Assembly: GCA_004298905.1 (NCBI GenBank)
Contig: SCTK01000016.1
Span: forward strand, 62,001-126,000
Origin: Burkholderiaceae bacterium
Lineage (GTDB): Bacteria; Pseudomonadota; Gammaproteobacteria; Burkholderiales; Burkholderiaceae_D
DNA length: 64,000 nucleotides
Direction of reading: 5' to 3'
Shown: positions 9,194-19,753 of the stretch, piece by piece
Numbering within the stretch: position 1 is the stretch's first letter
Layout: the number at the start of each line of letters is the position of its first letter
Translations under genes and position numbers: made by a program
The notes under the pieces: generated by a model
The model's database searches: none
The model's input: the letters and a program-made list of their open reading frames with translations, nothing else
What the model was told of the DNA's origin: nothing

Positions 9194-9831
9194 GCTGCCA
9201 ACCGCTCGGGTAAGGTGTATTCGGACGGCATCCCGATCAAATCGAAAGAGATCGGCTGGTCCAGGTGCAGGAGTTGATGAACATGCGCATCCACATCGAT
9301 ATAAAACGCGACGGTTTTTTCGATGCCGATCTGCACCGGCTCGCCCATGCGGATGCAACGCAAGCCGAGGTGGCGCATCATGCGTTCGACCGCCACGGTG
9401 GTCACGGTGACATAGCGTTTGATGCCATGCGCAAAGGCATGCCGGAACACACTTTGAATCATGTGCAAGGGAATCGTCGTCACATGAAAGCCGCCTTCAT
9501 CGCGTTTGGCGACGGCGAAACGGCTGAGCTCCCAGATATCAGGGTCCACCGGTGCGGGTGCTCCGTGTAAAAGCTGCGGGAACGTATCCTTGAGCATATA
9601 GGGCCCGGTCGTCGGCAACAGCCGCCAGCAACCGCAAATCTGACGCTGATCGTTACGCGCCAGCATGTACACCGGATTGCAATTGTCGAATTCGTCGCGC
9701 TCCATATCCGCCACGGTGGGGACTTCCCATTGCAACCGTTGCTTGAAAACACGGTGCCGCAGACGGAACATTTCAAATCGGTCGTGCTGTGCAAGGTTTG
9801 CTGAATTGCTGGGGGCGATCATGATTTCCAT
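9190..9831 (-). CDS. Acyl-homoserine-lactone synthase (LuxI family)
   Basis: The 213-residue product makes an N-acyl-homoserine lactone from S-adenosylmethionine and an acyl carrier (acyl-ACP in most of the family). The conserved residues are present in order: Arg25 and Phe29 (LRHRVF), Trp35 (LQWEV), Asp46 and Asp49 (ERDEFD), Arg70 in GCWRLLPTTGPYML, and Glu101 and Arg104 in WELSRFAV. The GCWRLLPTTGPYMLK text is especially close to LasI-like enzymes. An AGGAG ribosome-binding site lies 6 bases before the ATG. It follows luxR on the same strand, and a lux-box-like dyad is centred 67 bases upstream, so positive feedback by LuxR-AHL is likely. The acyl chain cannot be told from sequence. Confidence 0.95.
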   Translation of the reverse strand: MEIMIAPSNSANLAQHDRFEMFRLRHRVFKQRLQWEVPTVADMERDEFDNCNPVYMLARNDQRQICGCWRLLPTTGPYMLKDTFPQLLHGAPAPVDPDIWELSRFAVAKRDEGGFHVTTIPLHMIQSVFRHAFAHGIKRYVTVTTVAVERMMRHLGLRCIRMGEPVQIGIEKTVAFYIDVDAHVHQLLHLDQPISFDLIGMPSEYTLPERLAA

Positions 9832-9839
9832 CTCGTTCT

Positions 9840-9857
9840 CCTGTGTCGAATGACAGG
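9840..9857 (-). promoter_or_regulatory. Second lux-box-like dyad over the luxI leader
   Basis: CCTGTGTCGAATGACAGG is an imperfect dyad with perfect CCTGT/ACAGG ends. It lies just upstream of, and touches, the luxI ribosome-binding site. It could be a second LuxR site that limits expression, or in RNA a 5-bp hairpin covering part of the AGGAG. The sequence alone cannot choose between these. Confidence 0.4.
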
Positions 9858-9890
9858 AGAAATTTGGTTCAGATGGAAAGGAGAATAAAG

Positions 9891-9906
9891 CTGTAAATTC
9901 TGACAG
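9891..9906 (-). promoter_or_regulatory. lux-box-like operator upstream of luxI
   Basis: CTGTAAATTCTGACAG is an imperfect palindrome with the CTGT-N8-ACAG frame of lux boxes, placed in the short gap between luxR and luxI. Its centre is about 67 bases before the luxI start, where a LuxR-type activator would overlap the -35 region. Confidence 0.65.
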
Positions 9907-9921
9907 GCAGCGCGGAAAACC

Positions 9922-10665
9922 TTATGCCATCAAGCCGAGTGATAGTGCGCGGGCAATGGCTTGACGCGTCGTGTGCACATCCAGCTTGTTCTTGGCGTTC
10001 TCCAGGTGAAACACGACGGTGCGTTCGCTGATCGAGAGGATGCGTCCGGTTTCCCAGGCGGTTTTCCCCAGCATGGCCCACTTCAGACACTCCAGCTCGC
10101 GCGGTGTCAGATGCGGCGCGGCAATCACCACTTCTTCCTTTTCCAGCACCAGACGCAACGCTGCTTCGTGCAGATAACTGGAAAAAAGTTGTGCCACCGG
10201 CATGGTGCTGACGATATGTTCCTGAAGTTTCTCGGCCGGTGCACTACTGGAAAGACTGAGCATCGCCACCTGGATATTGGCGCCGTGCAAGGGCAGCGAC
10301 AGTCCGGCTTTCAAACCAAAATCGTGCGCCTCCTCAAACAAAGGCCCGGTCTCGCGCGGCATCAAATCCACGCTCCAGTGTAATGGCACATAGCTGCGAA
10401 TGGAATGCAGCAGGGTGGGATCGACCATTTCGTAGTGTTGCTGGATGTAATGCTCGCGCCATTCCTTGGGATAGCCACTCAAGACAAACTCCCGCGGGCT
10501 GGTGCCACTGGTGCGCACGCCATACAGAAAATGCTCATAGCCCAACAGCGCAGTAATGTGGCGGCAATACTTGTACAGCTCATCCACGCTTTGGCATTCG
10601 AGCAATACCTGAATTTCCCTCACCAGAGCGGGGTCGGAAAGATAGTTATGCTGACGCGCCGCCAT
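9922..10665 (-). CDS. LuxR-family AHL-responsive transcription regulator
   Basis: The 247-residue protein has an N-terminal autoinducer-binding domain with the ligand-contact residues kept: Trp69 and Tyr73 (EWREHY), Asp82 (VDP), Trp97 (LHWS) and Gly121 (KAGLSLPLHG). A C-terminal LuxR helix-turn-helix follows (LTPRELECLKW...SERTVVFHLENAKNKL, residues 176-225). It should bind an AHL and regulate luxI and other genes. It lies directly upstream of luxI in the same direction, with 90 bases between containing the lux-box dyads. The 235-base gap upstream (10666-10900) is shared with divergent trhO. Confidence 0.93.
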   Translation of the reverse strand: MAARQHNYLSDPALVREIQVLLECQSVDELYKYCRHITALLGYEHFLYGVRTSGTSPREFVLSGYPKEWREHYIQQHYEMVDPTLLHSIRSYVPLHWSVDLMPRETGPLFEEAHDFGLKAGLSLPLHGANIQVAMLSLSSSAPAEKLQEHIVSTMPVAQLFSSYLHEAALRLVLEKEEVVIAAPHLTPRELECLKWAMLGKTAWETGRILSISERTVVFHLENAKNKLDVHTTRQAIARALSLGLMA

Positions 10666-10887
10666 CAGCGACCGCCCGACCAGAGTCCAGGCAGATCCAA
10701 TCCGCTTCCATCATGATTTTTATATTCGTGGCACATATTCAAAAAGGAATTTTTGATCAACTGGCCGGATTTTGATTCTAAGACCGTTTGCAGTTGACTT
10801 GCGGTTTAACTGGTATAAACCATAGTAGGCGATTTAGGGTTGGATTGAGTGACGGATTGCTGCCGATGGAGGGGGCAGCCGCTTCGC

Positions 10888-10893
10888 TATAAT
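10888..10893 (+). promoter_or_regulatory. TATAAT box 7 bases before the trhO start
   Basis: A consensus -10 hexamer lies so close to the trhO ATG (10901) that transcription would begin at or next to the start codon, giving a leaderless mRNA. No good -35 sits 16-18 bases upstream (GATGGA). The same TATAATTCG text with a GC-rich follow-up also precedes yajQ (29151) and aroA (35338). The rest of the 10666-10900 gap shows a TTGACT...TATAAA pair near 10795-10820 with a short 14-base spacer, and no gene. Confidence 0.45.
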
Positions 10894-10900
10894 TCGCCCC

Positions 10901-11746
10901 ATGCCGATTCTGAATATTTCCGCCTACAAATTCGTCCCTCTGCCTGACCACGCCGAACTGCGCCCGCACTTTCAGGAGCGTGCAAGCGCCCTCGGCCTGA
11001 AGGGCACGATCCTGCTCAGCCCGGAGGGGATCAATCTGTTCGTCGCCGGAGTGGAAGACGCCGTGCGCGCGTTCCTGGCCTGGCTCAACAGCGAGCCACG
11101 CTTTGCCGACATCACCGGCAAGGAAAGCTGGTCAGACGTGCAACCCTTCAACCGCATGCTGGTGAAACTGAAGCGCGAAATCATCACCATGAAGATGCCG
11201 ATGATCAAGCCCGCCACCGGACGCGCGCCGGCCTTGCCCGCAGCGACGCTGAAGCGCTGGCTCGATCAGGGTCACGACGACGCCGGGCGGCCGGTGGTCA
11301 TGCTCGATACGCGCAACAAGTTTGAAGTCGATGTCGGCACTTTTGAAAACGCCATCGAATATGGCATCAAGTCATTCTCCGAATTCCCGGCACAACTGGA
11401 ACAACATCTGGAAGATTTTGCCGGCAAGACCATTGTCAGTTTTTGCACCGGTGGTATCCGCTGCGAAAAAGCAGCGATTCACATGCACAACATTGGCCTG
11501 AAACACAGCTACCAACTCGAAGGCGGCATCCTGAAATACTTTGAGGAAGTCGGCGGCGCGCACTGGCAGGGCGATTGTTTTGTGTTCGACAAACGCGTCG
11601 CTGTCACGCCCGCTCTGGAAGAGGCGGAATTTGCGCAGTGCTTCGCGTGCCGCGCCGTGGTATCGAAAGAAGAACGGCGTTCACCGCATTACGTGGAAGG
11701 CAAATCGTGCCCGCATTGCCATCCTGCACGCAGAGCTGCAGCATAA
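10901..11746 (+). CDS. trhO: tRNA uridine(34) hydroxylase / rhodanese-fold protein
   Basis: The 281-residue protein belongs to UPF0176/TrhO. An N-terminal acylphosphatase-like domain (residues 1-100) precedes a rhodanese domain (about 115-215) with the active-site Cys in [15 protein letters not shown]-terminal segment holds paired Cys ([15 protein letters not shown] and KSCPHCHP), as in the family. In E. coli and B. subtilis TrhO makes 5-hydroxyuridine at the wobble position of tRNAs in an oxygen-dependent way. The start matches the usual family N-terminus. It lies next to the divergent luxR gene, with no functional link evident. Confidence 0.9.
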   Translation: MPILNISAYKFVPLPDHAELRPHFQERASALGLKGTILLSPEGINLFVAGVEDAVRAFLAWLNSEPRFADITGKESWSDVQPFNRMLVKLKREIITMKMPMIKPATGRAPALPAATLKRWLDQGHDDAGRPVVMLDTRNKFEVDVGTFENAIEYGIKSFSEFPAQLEQHLEDFAGKTIVSFCTGGIRCEKAAIHMHNIGLKHSYQLEGGILKYFEEVGGAHWQGDCFVFDKRVAVTPALEEAEFAQCFACRAVVSKEERRSPHYVEGKSCPHCHPARRAAA

Positions 11747-11758
11747 GACAGTGGCCCT

Positions 11759-12475
11759 TTACCAGACTGCCGGCAGATCGAACAGCAGCAGCTCCGCCTG
11801 TGCCCCCTGAGCGATCGAAAGCGCATCACCGCCGCTGATTTTCAGCGCATCACCTGCCACCAGGCGCTGGCCGTTGACCGTCGCCTTGCCACGCACCAGA
11901 TGCAGATAAACCAGACGTCCATCGTGCAAAGGGTAGGCAATATTTTCACTGCTATCGAGTAATGCCGCATAGACACGCGCATCCTGATGAATCAGGATCG
12001 AGCCATCGGTCCCCTCCGGGCTGGCAATCAAGCGCAAGTGCCCGCGCTTTTCTTCCGCCGAAAAATTCTTTTCTTCATAACTGGCCGGCACGCCCACCAC
12101 ATTCGGCTGGATCCATATCTGCAGCAGATGGCAGTGCTCCTTGCTGGAATGGTTGAATTCGGAATGCTGTACCCCCATCCCTGCACTCATGCGCTGCACA
12201 TCGCCAGTATGAAGGGTACTGCCATTGCCCATGCTGTCCTTGTGCGTCAGCTCCCCTGCCAGCAGGTAGGTGATAATTTCCATGTCGCGATGACCATGAA
12301 CGTCAAAGCCCGATCCGGGCGCGATGATATCTTCGTTGATCACGCGCAGGGGCCCGAAACCCATGTGATCCGGGTCGTAATAATCAGCGAAGGAAAAACT
12401 GTGGAAGGATTGCAACCAGCCGCGGTCGACGTGTCCCCGGTCGGAAGCAGGACGTAGTTCTGCCTTGATACCCAT
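11759..12475 (-). CDS. Pirin family protein (bicupin)
   Basis: I chose the ATG giving MGIKAELRPASDRGHVDRGW, since the longer frame runs back into the gluQRS region. The 238-residue product shows the pirin N-terminal cupin with metal ligands in FDVHGHRDMEIITYLLAGELTHKDSMGN and the second cupin with the GMGVQHSEFN motif. Family members bind Fe and some act as quercetinases; the exact substrate is unknown. It is cytosolic. It diverges from gluQRS and converges with trhO, 12 bases between stops. Confidence 0.88.
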   Translation of the reverse strand: MGIKAELRPASDRGHVDRGWLQSFHSFSFADYYDPDHMGFGPLRVINEDIIAPGSGFDVHGHRDMEIITYLLAGELTHKDSMGNGSTLHTGDVQRMSAGMGVQHSEFNHSSKEHCHLLQIWIQPNVVGVPASYEEKNFSAEEKRGHLRLIASPEGTDGSILIHQDARVYAALLDSSENIAYPLHDGRLVYLHLVRGKATVNGQRLVAGDALKISGGDALSIAQGAQAELLLFDLPAVW

Positions 12476-12606
12476 GATGTGCGATCCCGTTTTGTTTGTT
12501 TGTATGACCAACAGTATATGCCTGGCGCACCAGGCCAGGCAAAGCCGAAGTGTCGTGCGCGCTACAATGCGCGAAAAACATTTATCCGCTGCCGCAGGGA
12601 GATGTT

Positions 12607-13578
12607 GTGCTGAAGGATCTGCCCACCCAACCCGATACGTCCGCCCTGCCCGCCGAGGTTGAAGTGCTACCTCGCGGTCTGGAACAGAAGCGCTCATCCA
12701 CCGGCTATGTCGGCCGCTTCGCCCCTTCGCCCACCGGGCCGCTCCATTTCGGCTCACTGGTGACAGCGCTGGGCAGTTATCTGGATGCGCGCTTGCACCA
12801 GGGTCAATGGCTGTTGCGCATCGAAGATATCGATACCCCGCGCTGCCAACCCGAGGCGACGGAAAATATTCTCAACGCCCTGCTCGCACTGGGGATGCAG
12901 TGGGATGGCCCCATCGTCTATCAATCCTTGCGCACAAGCGCCTATCAAATGGCGTTCGATGTCTTGCTGGCCGAAGATCGTGTCTATGGCTGCTGTTGTA
13001 CGCGCAAGGAAATCGCCGATTCGCTGCTGCCGCAACAACACGCGGACACCCCGGTCTATCCTGGCACCTGCCGACAAGGTCTGCCACCGGGCAAGGAAGC
13101 GCGCGCCTGGCGCATGCGCACGAATGACACACCCATCCACTGGTGTGATTTTGCCTATGGCAAACAACAGGAAACCCTGGCGCAGACGGTGGGCGATTTT
13201 GTGCTCAAGCGCGCCGATGGTCTGTGGGCATATCAATTGGCCGTGGTGGTGGACGATGCGGAAACGGGCATTACGCACATCGTGCGTGGGGCCGACTTGA
13301 TGACTTCTACCGCGCGTCAAGTGTATCTGCAGCACAGCCTGCAATATCCCACGCCGCAGTATTGGCACTTGCCGCTGGTGCTGGCCGAGGATGGAGAAAA
13401 GTTGAGCAAACAAAATGGCGCGCAAGCGCTGGACATGCGCCACCCCATCAAGCTGCTGAATCGTGCACTGGAACACTTCGGCCTCGCGCCGGTTCGCGCG
13501 CGCAAACTGGAAAATTTCTGGCCGCGCGCGCTGGAGCAATGGGCCATGTATCGGTCAGCAGTGGGTGGATGGCTGTAG
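12607..13578 (+). CDS. gluQ: Glutamyl-Q tRNA(Asp) synthetase
   Basis: The product has the class I synthetase HIGH-like motif in [13 protein letters not shown], the RIEDIDTPR motif, a zinc site (CCCTRKE ... CR), and KLSKQNG as the KMSKS motif. It lacks the anticodon-binding domain, as expected for GluQRS, which attaches glutamate to queuosine in tRNA-Asp. I chose the GTG at 12607 because a GGGAG-like ribosome-binding site lies about 7 bases before it; this gives 323 residues. An in-frame GTG at 12550 is possible but lacks such a site. Confidence 0.9.
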   Translation: MLKDLPTQPDTSALPAEVEVLPRGLEQKRSSTGYVGRFAPSPTGPLHFGSLVTALGSYLDARLHQGQWLLRIEDIDTPRCQPEATENILNALLALGMQWDGPIVYQSLRTSAYQMAFDVLLAEDRVYGCCCTRKEIADSLLPQQHADTPVYPGTCRQGLPPGKEARAWRMRTNDTPIHWCDFAYGKQQETLAQTVGDFVLKRADGLWAYQLAVVVDDAETGITHIVRGADLMTSTARQVYLQHSLQYPTPQYWHLPLVLAEDGEKLSKQNGAQALDMRHPIKLLNRALEHFGLAPVRARKLENFWPRALEQWAMYRSAVGGWL

Positions 13579-13595
13579 CCTCTACTACCACCTGA

Positions 13596-15509
13596 CTATT
13601 GGCTCTTCCCAACCTCATCGCGCAATCCCTGCACGGAACGTGGATACGGTTTCAACTTGCGCAAGGGTTCGGGTAATTGTCCGATGGCATCGGCAGCCGC
13701 CTGACGCGATTCATACGTGCCATACAAAACGCCAAGTCGCATCTGCCCTTTCAACGGCGCGAGATAAAGATAAATCTGCTCGCGATCCAGGGTGCCGCGC
13801 ACCTTGGCGTGCGGCGAGGTATAGCGCGCGAGAAAACGATTGAGGCCATCGTGATTGTCTGCCGACAAGACGAATAACTGAATGCTGCCCTGCACGGCGG
13901 TCGCCGTTTCCAGCCAGTGCTTGCCCGCCAGCAAGCGCGCATCGATGTGCTTGTTGCCGGTCAATTGTGGCGCCGGCAATTGCGCCGGAGCCGTTGTTTC
14001 CACCGGGGCAGCGGAAGGTGGCGCTGGCGCCGCCCGCTCGGCAGCCGGACCCGCTGCAGGTGCAGGTAAGCGTTCTGCTGCTTGCACACTCTTCACTGCA
14101 GCCTCGGGAATGACAGTAGCTTGCACCTCAGCCGTCTGCGCCACGGCCACTGGCGCATGCTCGGGTTCGGCCGCGATGACCCCGCTATTCTGCGATGGCG
14201 GCGGCGATGGTGGCGTCACAGCCGCAGCCGTAACCGGTTCACGTTGGCTGCCAAACAACCAATCCGCCACCGGCAACAGCCAGGCGGCCAGCAATAGGGC
14301 CGCGCCAATGGATACAACATAGGGCCAGCGCGGCCGCTTGGGTTGCAAAGCCGCCAGGCTCAAGAAATCCAGGCGACCGGAATCTTCCAGCGGGTCGCTC
14401 AATACGGATGGGATATCGTCCTCTGCCTTAGCTTCCAGCGGCGTGTCTGCATATTTATCAACATAGGTATCGGCGTAGGTGTCGACATAAGCAAAATGCG
14501 CCGTGTGCGTAGGCTCTTGCTCTGCAATTTTCACCGCTTGCGTTTCCACAACAGCAGTTTGAGCAAGTGATTCGTCTGCCGGGCTTGCTGCGATGACAAG
14601 CGGCGCCACCTCCGGCACTACTTCCGGCATCACCCGTTCCGGCGTTACTTCGACGCGCTGGGGATTCTGTGCGACCGATGACTTTGCCTCACCCAGCACA
14701 TGTTCGACCTGCACCTGACGGGCGCCCGCTTGCGTGGCGGCGTGCAGTGCCTTTTCAGCAAACAGGTTGATGCGGCGCGGCACGCCGAGCGAAATATCGG
14801 CAATGGCGATCACGGCAGGCGGTGTAAAAATTTCCTGCGCAGCAGCCAGGAACATATCCTGTGCCGGTGCGGCGGCAATCGTCAGACGATGCGCGATATA
14901 GCGCGCCACATCTTCCACCGTCAACGGTTCCAGATTGAATTTGTACACCACGGCGCGACGTACCTCGCTCAACGTAGGCAAACCCAGAATATCGTCCAGC
15001 TCCGGCTGGCCGAACATGACCCAGCGGAACAGCCAGTCCCCTTCGACATGGGACAAGCGATGCAACAGGGCAAATGTTTCGGCCGGCATCGCCTGCGCTT
15101 CATCGACCAGGATCACCACGTCGCGCCCTTGTGCGCGCAAGGCAACGGCGGCCTGGCGCAAGACGTGCAGTGCGGCGGCTTCATCCTCTTCCGGCAACAC
15201 CACGTTCAGATTGCGCGCCAGTACCTGCAGTGTTTCCTGCGGCAGCAATGAAGTGTCGCCGAGATAGATGGGCAGTACGCGTTCGTGAGGCACACGTTCG
15301 AGCATCATGCGGCAGGTCAGGGTTTTGCCGCTGCCCGCAACACCAGTCACTTGAATCACACCGCGATAATTATTCAGCGCTTCGACCAGCGCCTGCAAAA
15401 TTGCCATGCGCTTGCCGCCGGAAAAAAAGAACCGGGTTTCGGGCGCAATCTGAAAGGGCGGCTGCGTCAGGCCGAAATGCCTGAGGACGGATAACACTGC
15501 GGCAGACAT
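13596..15509 (-). CDS. ExeA-type AAA ATPase with TM helix and SPOR-like C-terminus
   Basis: The 637-residue protein has an N-terminal ATPase domain (1-270) with Walker A GVAGSGKT (56-63) and Walker B VVILVDEAQA (131-140), like ExeA/GspA/MshM proteins that help build secretin or pilus machines. A low-complexity linker follows with a short tandem pattern YVDTYADTYVDKYADT (341-356). Then comes one membrane helix (about 395-418), a Pro/Ala-rich periplasmic linker, and a C-terminal module of about 95 residues that resembles a SPOR/peptidoglycan-binding fold (LGVLYGTYESRQAAADAIGQLP). Thus a cytosolic ATPase is tied to the cell wall in one chain. No secretion genes flank it, so its client is unknown. 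Confidence 0.75.
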   Translation of the reverse strand: MSAAVLSVLRHFGLTQPPFQIAPETRFFFSGGKRMAILQALVEALNNYRGVIQVTGVAGSGKTLTCRMMLERVPHERVLPIYLGDTSLLPQETLQVLARNLNVVLPEEDEAAALHVLRQAAVALRAQGRDVVILVDEAQAMPAETFALLHRLSHVEGDWLFRWVMFGQPELDDILGLPTLSEVRRAVVYKFNLEPLTVEDVARYIAHRLTIAAAPAQDMFLAAAQEIFTPPAVIAIADISLGVPRRINLFAEKALHAATQAGARQVQVEHVLGEAKSSVAQNPQRVEVTPERVMPEVVPEVAPLVIAASPADESLAQTAVVETQAVKIAEQEPTHTAHFAYVDTYADTYVDKYADTPLEAKAEDDIPSVLSDPLEDSGRLDFLSLAALQPKRPRWPYVVSIGAALLLAAWLLPVADWLFGSQREPVTAAAVTPPSPPPSQNSGVIAAEPEHAPVAVAQTAEVQATVIPEAAVKSVQAAERLPAPAAGPAAERAAPAPPSAAPVETTAPAQLPAPQLTGNKHIDARLLAGKHWLETATAVQGSIQLFVLSADNHDGLNRFLARYTSPHAKVRGTLDREQIYLYLAPLKGQMRLGVLYGTYESRQAAADAIGQLPEPLRKLKPYPRSVQGLRDEVGKSQ

Positions 15510-15600
15510 GGGGCGTCAATGGCGCGCGGCGGGCGCTGTATTTGTAATAGCGCCAAGTGTAACTCCAAACCGGTGGCCGCTGACCACCCGGAACGGGTCT

Positions 15601-17013
15601 CTAGGTTTTTTTCTTGCTGCCAAAGAGAGCCGCCACCTTGCGCGGAGCGGTGCGGCTCGTCGCGGCCGTTTTTGCTGGATCGGCGGCCGGCGGCAATCCG
15701 TTGGCAGTCGTATCGGCTGACTGCGCTTCGTAGGGCTTCATGTACCAGGCGTCGGCAGCCGGGGGTTTTGCGCGGGGGCTATAAGGCTCGGACGGGCGGC
15801 TGGAGCGCGTTGGCTTGGCATGTTCGCGCGCGACGCGCGGGCGGTGATGCTGCAACACTTCCGGCGGCAGGGTGTCGCGTTGCAAGGTGCGCTTGATCAG
15901 TTTTTCAATCGCTTGCAAATATTTTTCATCTTCCGGCGCGTAGAGCGAGATCGCCTTGCCTTCGCTGCCAGCGCGGCCGGTGCGGCCGATGCGGTGCACA
16001 TAATCTTCCGGGCTGAACGGTAGATCGTAGTTGATCACGCAGGGCAGATCGACAATGTCGATGCCGCGCGCGGCAACATCGGTCGCCACCAGCGCAACCA
16101 GTTCGCCCGCCTTGAAAGCCTCGAGCGCCTTGATCCGTTCGATCTGCGATTTGTCACCGTGGATGGCGCCGGCATTGATGCCGTCGCGTTCCAGTTCGCG
16201 CGCGAGGCGTGCTGCGCCCAGCTTGCTGTTGGAAAACACGATCACCTGTTTCAGGCCGAGTTCGCGGATCAGGTAAGACACGGCCGCGCGCTTCTGTTCC
16301 GCCGAATGCAGTTGATAAACACTTTGTGTGACGGTGTCGGCGGTTTGATTGCGCCGCGCCACTTCGATGCTGATCGGATTGTTCAGCAAACCAGCAGCGA
16401 GTTTGCGAATTTCATTCGAGAACGTGGCCGAGAACAACAGGCTCTGACGCTGCTTGGGCAACAGGTCGATGATGCGCAGGATGTCAGGCATGAAACCCAT
16501 GTCGAGCATGCGATCGGCTTCATCCAGCACCAGAATCTGCACCTGGCTCAGGTTGACGTTTTTCTGCTGCACGTGATCGAGCAGACGGCCCGGCGTGGCA
16601 ATCAGGATTTCCACCCCATGACGCAATTGTTCTTTTTGCGGCTTGATATCGACGCCGCCAAACACCACGGCACTGCGCAATGCCGTCGCGCTGCCATATT
16701 TGCGCACACTCTCGGACACTTGATCGGTCAACTCACGCGTCGGCGTGATGATCAGCGCCCGCACTGGATGTCGTGCGGGCGAAGGGCTGCTGCTGGCAAA
16801 CGGCAGCAGGCGTTGCAAGATGGGCAGAGTGAATGCCGCGGTTTTGCCGGTGCCGGTCTGGGCGGCGCCCATGACATCGTGGCCCTGGAGCACCACCGGA
16901 ATCGCCTGCGCCTGAATCGGGGTCGGCTGAGTGTAGCCGCTGGCCGCCAGCGCCCGCATGATTTCCGGGTGGAATCCAAAATCGCTGAACTTCGGTGGTA
17001 TGGTCTCTGACAT
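15601..17013 (-). CDS. rhlE: DEAD-box RNA helicase RhlE
   Basis: The 470-residue protein carries the complete DEAD-box motif set: Q motif (GYTQPTPIQ), AQTGTGKT, PTREL, DEAD (VLDEADRMLDMGF), SAT (FSATF), and HRIGRTGRAG. The DRMLDMGF text and a basic low-complexity tail of about 85 residues fit RhlE, which remodels RNA in ribosome assembly and decay. The C-terminal tail ends in a KVAALFGSKKKT-like basic patch. It lies just downstream of the tRNA gene on the same strand but probably has its own promoter. The 91 bases between it and the ATPase gene show nothing notable. Confidence 0.92.
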   Translation of the reverse strand: MSETIPPKFSDFGFHPEIMRALAASGYTQPTPIQAQAIPVVLQGHDVMGAAQTGTGKTAAFTLPILQRLLPFASSSPSPARHPVRALIITPTRELTDQVSESVRKYGSATALRSAVVFGGVDIKPQKEQLRHGVEILIATPGRLLDHVQQKNVNLSQVQILVLDEADRMLDMGFMPDILRIIDLLPKQRQSLLFSATFSNEIRKLAAGLLNNPISIEVARRNQTADTVTQSVYQLHSAEQKRAAVSYLIRELGLKQVIVFSNSKLGAARLARELERDGINAGAIHGDKSQIERIKALEAFKAGELVALVATDVAARGIDIVDLPCVINYDLPFSPEDYVHRIGRTGRAGSEGKAISLYAPEDEKYLQAIEKLIKRTLQRDTLPPEVLQHHRPRVAREHAKPTRSSRPSEPYSPRAKPPAADAWYMKPYEAQSADTTANGLPPAADPAKTAATSRTAPRKVAALFGSKKKT

Positions 17014-17021
17014 TATTTAAT

Positions 17022-17098
17022 TGGTGGGCCTGCACGGACTTGAACCGTGGACCAAAGGATTATGAGTCCTCTGCTCTAACCAACTGAGCTACAGGCCC
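17022..17098 (-). tRNA. tRNA with CAU anticodon, probably tRNA-Ile2 (lysidine type)
   Basis: A complete cloverleaf of 77 bases with encoded CCA is visible: acceptor GGGCCTG/CAGGCCC, D arm GCTC-AGTTGGTTA-GAGC, anticodon arm GAGGA-CTCATAA-TCCTT, variable TGGTC and T arm CACGG-TTCAAGT-CCGTG. The anticodon is CAU. C4-G69 and C5-G68 pairs are present; these mark tRNAs that TilS modifies to lysidine to read AUA, while elongator tRNA-Met usually has other pairs there. It lacks initiator features. I therefore favour tRNA-Ile(CAU) over tRNA-Met, with moderate certainty. It follows rpoD on the same strand; a palindrome CTTCCCC-TTGCA-GGGGA(G)G at about 17134-17153 lies between them. Confidence 0.93.
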
Positions 17099-17159
17099 GA
17101 TCTTGTGAAGCGGGCTGCGCCCGCCATACTCACCTTCCCCTTGCAGGGGAGGAGACTTT

Positions 17160-19601
<2,442 letters not shown>

Positions 19602-19753
19602 GGTCGGAACTCCCGTCACGAGCTGTCAGGCGAAAAACATCAGGCCAAAATACACAATGATCGCGCGCCGGGTACGGCCCCGTCGCAATCAATGAGCAAG
19701 CGCGAAACCGGGCATTCTAGCATAAATCCCTGATTTTCATAGAGATTCGGCGA

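Noticed and set aside
17127-17158. Palindrome after rpoD as an intrinsic terminator
   Set aside because: The stem is decent but no T run follows in the direction of rpoD transcription; kept only as a repeat note.
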